Origin: Tetrahymena thermophila SB210
Taxonomy: Eukaryota > Ciliophora > Oligohymenophorea > Hymenostomatida > Tetrahymenidae
Direction: 5' to 3'
Assembly: GCF_000189635.1 (NCBI RefSeq)
Contig: NW_002476326.1
Span: forward strand, 310,001 to 374,000
Length of the DNA: 64,000 nucleotides
Positions within the stretch are counted from its first letter, which is position 1. Each line of letters begins with the position of its first letter. The notes below the pieces were generated by a model. It ran no database searches and was not told the DNA's origin. It worked only from the letters and a program-made list of their open reading frames with translations. The position numbers and the translations under genes are program-made. Of the stretch, positions 62,443 through 64,000 are shown piece after piece.

Positions 62443-64000
62443 TCAAAAATTGTGATTAGAATGAGAACTTTCTTCAGAATGATCTTTAAATTAATCTAGC
62501 TAGTTTTTATTTATTTCTTCAACATCTAAATCTTCATTATCTCTATCATTTAGTAGTTAATTTATGTTTTTAGTATTAGAAACTAAATTTTTATTGTTGT
62601 TTTCACTTTCAGCTTCCTAATTATGATTATTGCCACTTTTGTTTATGTTGTGGTGTTAACTATTCTGAAATCTTGAAGATATTGAACTTTTATCGAGCAT
62701 ATTTTCGTTTTAAATAGCAAGATAGTCTTTTTTCATTCTAATATCTTTAGGCATTTTAAACCATATTCCTCTATAAGTAATAAGTTTGAATATAGGTTTA
62801 ATATACTTAGCAGCTAAAGCTATAGAAAAATCAAAGAAAATAAAATCTATAACAAAACCTACAAAAACAGAACCTATAAAATACCCTGTTGCACTTGAAT
62901 TACTGTTTACCTAAATTAGCAACAAAACACCTGCTGCCTCTGCTACTAAAAATAATATACATACAGCTATAAAAGTAATTACTCTTGATTTTATTAGATC
63001 AGGCTACATAATCAAAATTTTAGGCTGCTAGCCAATGCTTTTACTTTCTTACTCTGATTTATTAAGTGAGCTATTAGAATGTAAATGGTTAGTATTATTT
63101 TGAATAGAAGAAAATGCTTCTGGTTCTTTATTTATGGATGCTTCCTTGTTGATTTATTTATATTTAGAATACTTAGCGGCAGAACTAATTTTAATTTCTT
63201 TATTATCTTATTTATTTTAATATAGCTTTTTTATTGCATCAGCTTCTTGTTAATTAGAGACAATGTGGTAAGTGTACAATGAAAGAGTGCCTTCCATCTT
63301 TTCATTTTATATTTCTAGCATGATATTTTCTTCAGACTCAGAATACTGAGCCCAAATTGAAAAAAGACCTACCAAATAATTAAATGGTATTGCTGCTAAA
63401 ACACCATAAAGTGCATAGTTTGGTACAGCATCAATAGTAAAACTGTCTTCATATACTAAGTAAAGTAAACTTTCAATTAACATTTATGTAAATATAGTCA
63501 AAAAAGCTTATATAATTCTAAAGCGAACAGGTTTGAGGGGATAACGAACAAAGAATACAGAGAGAAGAGGAGTTAATCTTCTAAATGTTTTTTTGTCAAT
63601 GTAATCAGGATCATTAGAGTCTTTTGTCCCTAACCAGCACATTAAAAAAGATAGCAGTACAAAAATGACCATCCATAGTCCACTGTTTGAAACTAGCTTC
63701 TGAATCAAAGCTATTAAACTCTCAGACTACAATGGTTAGAATAAATCGAAGTTCCTTGTAGCAAAGAATACTGTGTTTATTGTTGGGCAGCTGCAATAAA
63801 TATGATAATAAGTTTATTATATATATACACAAGTAGAATTAGTCCATATATTTTATGTTGTATCAAAAGAGAAGCAAGAAAATGGATTTTCAATTAATAA
63901 GATAGTTTGATCGTCAATTTAATTCCTAATTCTTGGAAGCATATACAGAATATATGTAGTATTATCATTTTTGTTAATATATTTTTAATTTAAATTAGAC
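62443..64000 (-). CDS. GPS-motif multi-span membrane protein, C-terminal part (5' end outside window)
   Basis: One uninterrupted ciliate-code frame from the right edge to TGA at 62445-62443, about 519 residues. Near the start of the visible part is a GPS-like motif: FSCFSFDTTQNIWTNSTC, then a spacer, then YCSCPTINTVFFATRN, with the Cys and Trp pattern of the polycystin-1/adhesion-GPCR GPS. The usual His-Leu/Ser-Thr self-cleavage site reads INTVF. Five hydrophobic segments follow: LWMVIFVLLSFLMCWL, FLTIFTQMLIESLLYLVY, YALYGVLAAIPFNYLVGLF, VITFIAVCILFLVAEAAGVL and GYFIGSVFVGFVIDFIFF. KKTFRRLTPL and RYPLKPVRFR between helices 1 and 2 are cytosolic and basic. The C-terminal 100 residues are Asn/Ser-rich. 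No PLAT/LH2 domain or polycystin channel block is present, so it is much shorter than PKD1. Extracellular REJ/PKD-type repeats may lie beyond the edge. Confidence 0.75.

Noticed and set aside
1-64000. tRNA genes, telomere repeats and transposons
   Set aside because: No cloverleaf with a GTTCRA-type arm, no GGGGTT runs and no reverse transcriptase or transposase motif was seen by eye; a tRNA scan would be needed to exclude a missed tRNA.

Overview
The window is nuclear DNA of a ciliate, most likely Tetrahymena or a close relative (probably macronuclear). The DNA is very AT-rich. Long reading frames exist only if TAA and TAG are read as Gln and TGA is the sole stop, so ordinary-code ORFs are nearly all fragments or shadows. 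Introns are short and AT-rich, with GTAA-type donors and AG acceptors. I saw no tRNA, rRNA, telomere repeat, CRISPR array or recognisable transposon. All genes were read by hand in the ciliate code, so coordinates marked as checked are phase-consistent across splices but not experimentally supported.

Region 1 (1-18.5 kb). A leucine-rich-repeat (LRR) gene A on + enters from the left edge and runs to about 4.7 kb. It has one repeat per exon: thirteen exons of exactly 90 nt, all with phase-2 introns. On - follows a very long gene (5.8-12.5 kb) that joins a degenerate trypsin-like domain, WD40 repeats, Asn/Gln-rich tracts, coiled coil and a Ser/Asn-rich tail. Next is a secreted histidine acid phosphatase on + (13.97-15.39 kb). 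A second, diverged LRR gene B on - (15.6 to about 18.5 kb) has the same one-repeat-per-exon design but introns of only 50-101 nt.

Region 2 (21.4-41.1 kb), all on +. In order: a coiled-coil protein of unknown role; an FCP1/SCP-type protein phosphatase with the DLDET motif; a two-finger CCCH zinc-finger protein; a doubtful small membrane-protein ORF; DAD1/OST2 of the oligosaccharyltransferase; a SURF1-like cytochrome oxidase assembly factor; a small single-pass membrane protein; and a large protein with two cyclic-nucleotide-binding domains.

Region 3 (41.6-64 kb), all on -. In order of coordinate: a large helical protein of unknown family, an Asn/Gln-rich protein, a long coiled-coil protein, and the C-terminal part of a GPS-motif multi-span membrane protein related in layout to the polycystin-1/REJ group, which runs off the right edge.

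The genes do not form one pathway. The notable structure is the pair of LRR genes either side of the phosphatase: they show two stages of exon-by-exon repeat growth, one with long intron copies that still resemble each other and one with compact introns.
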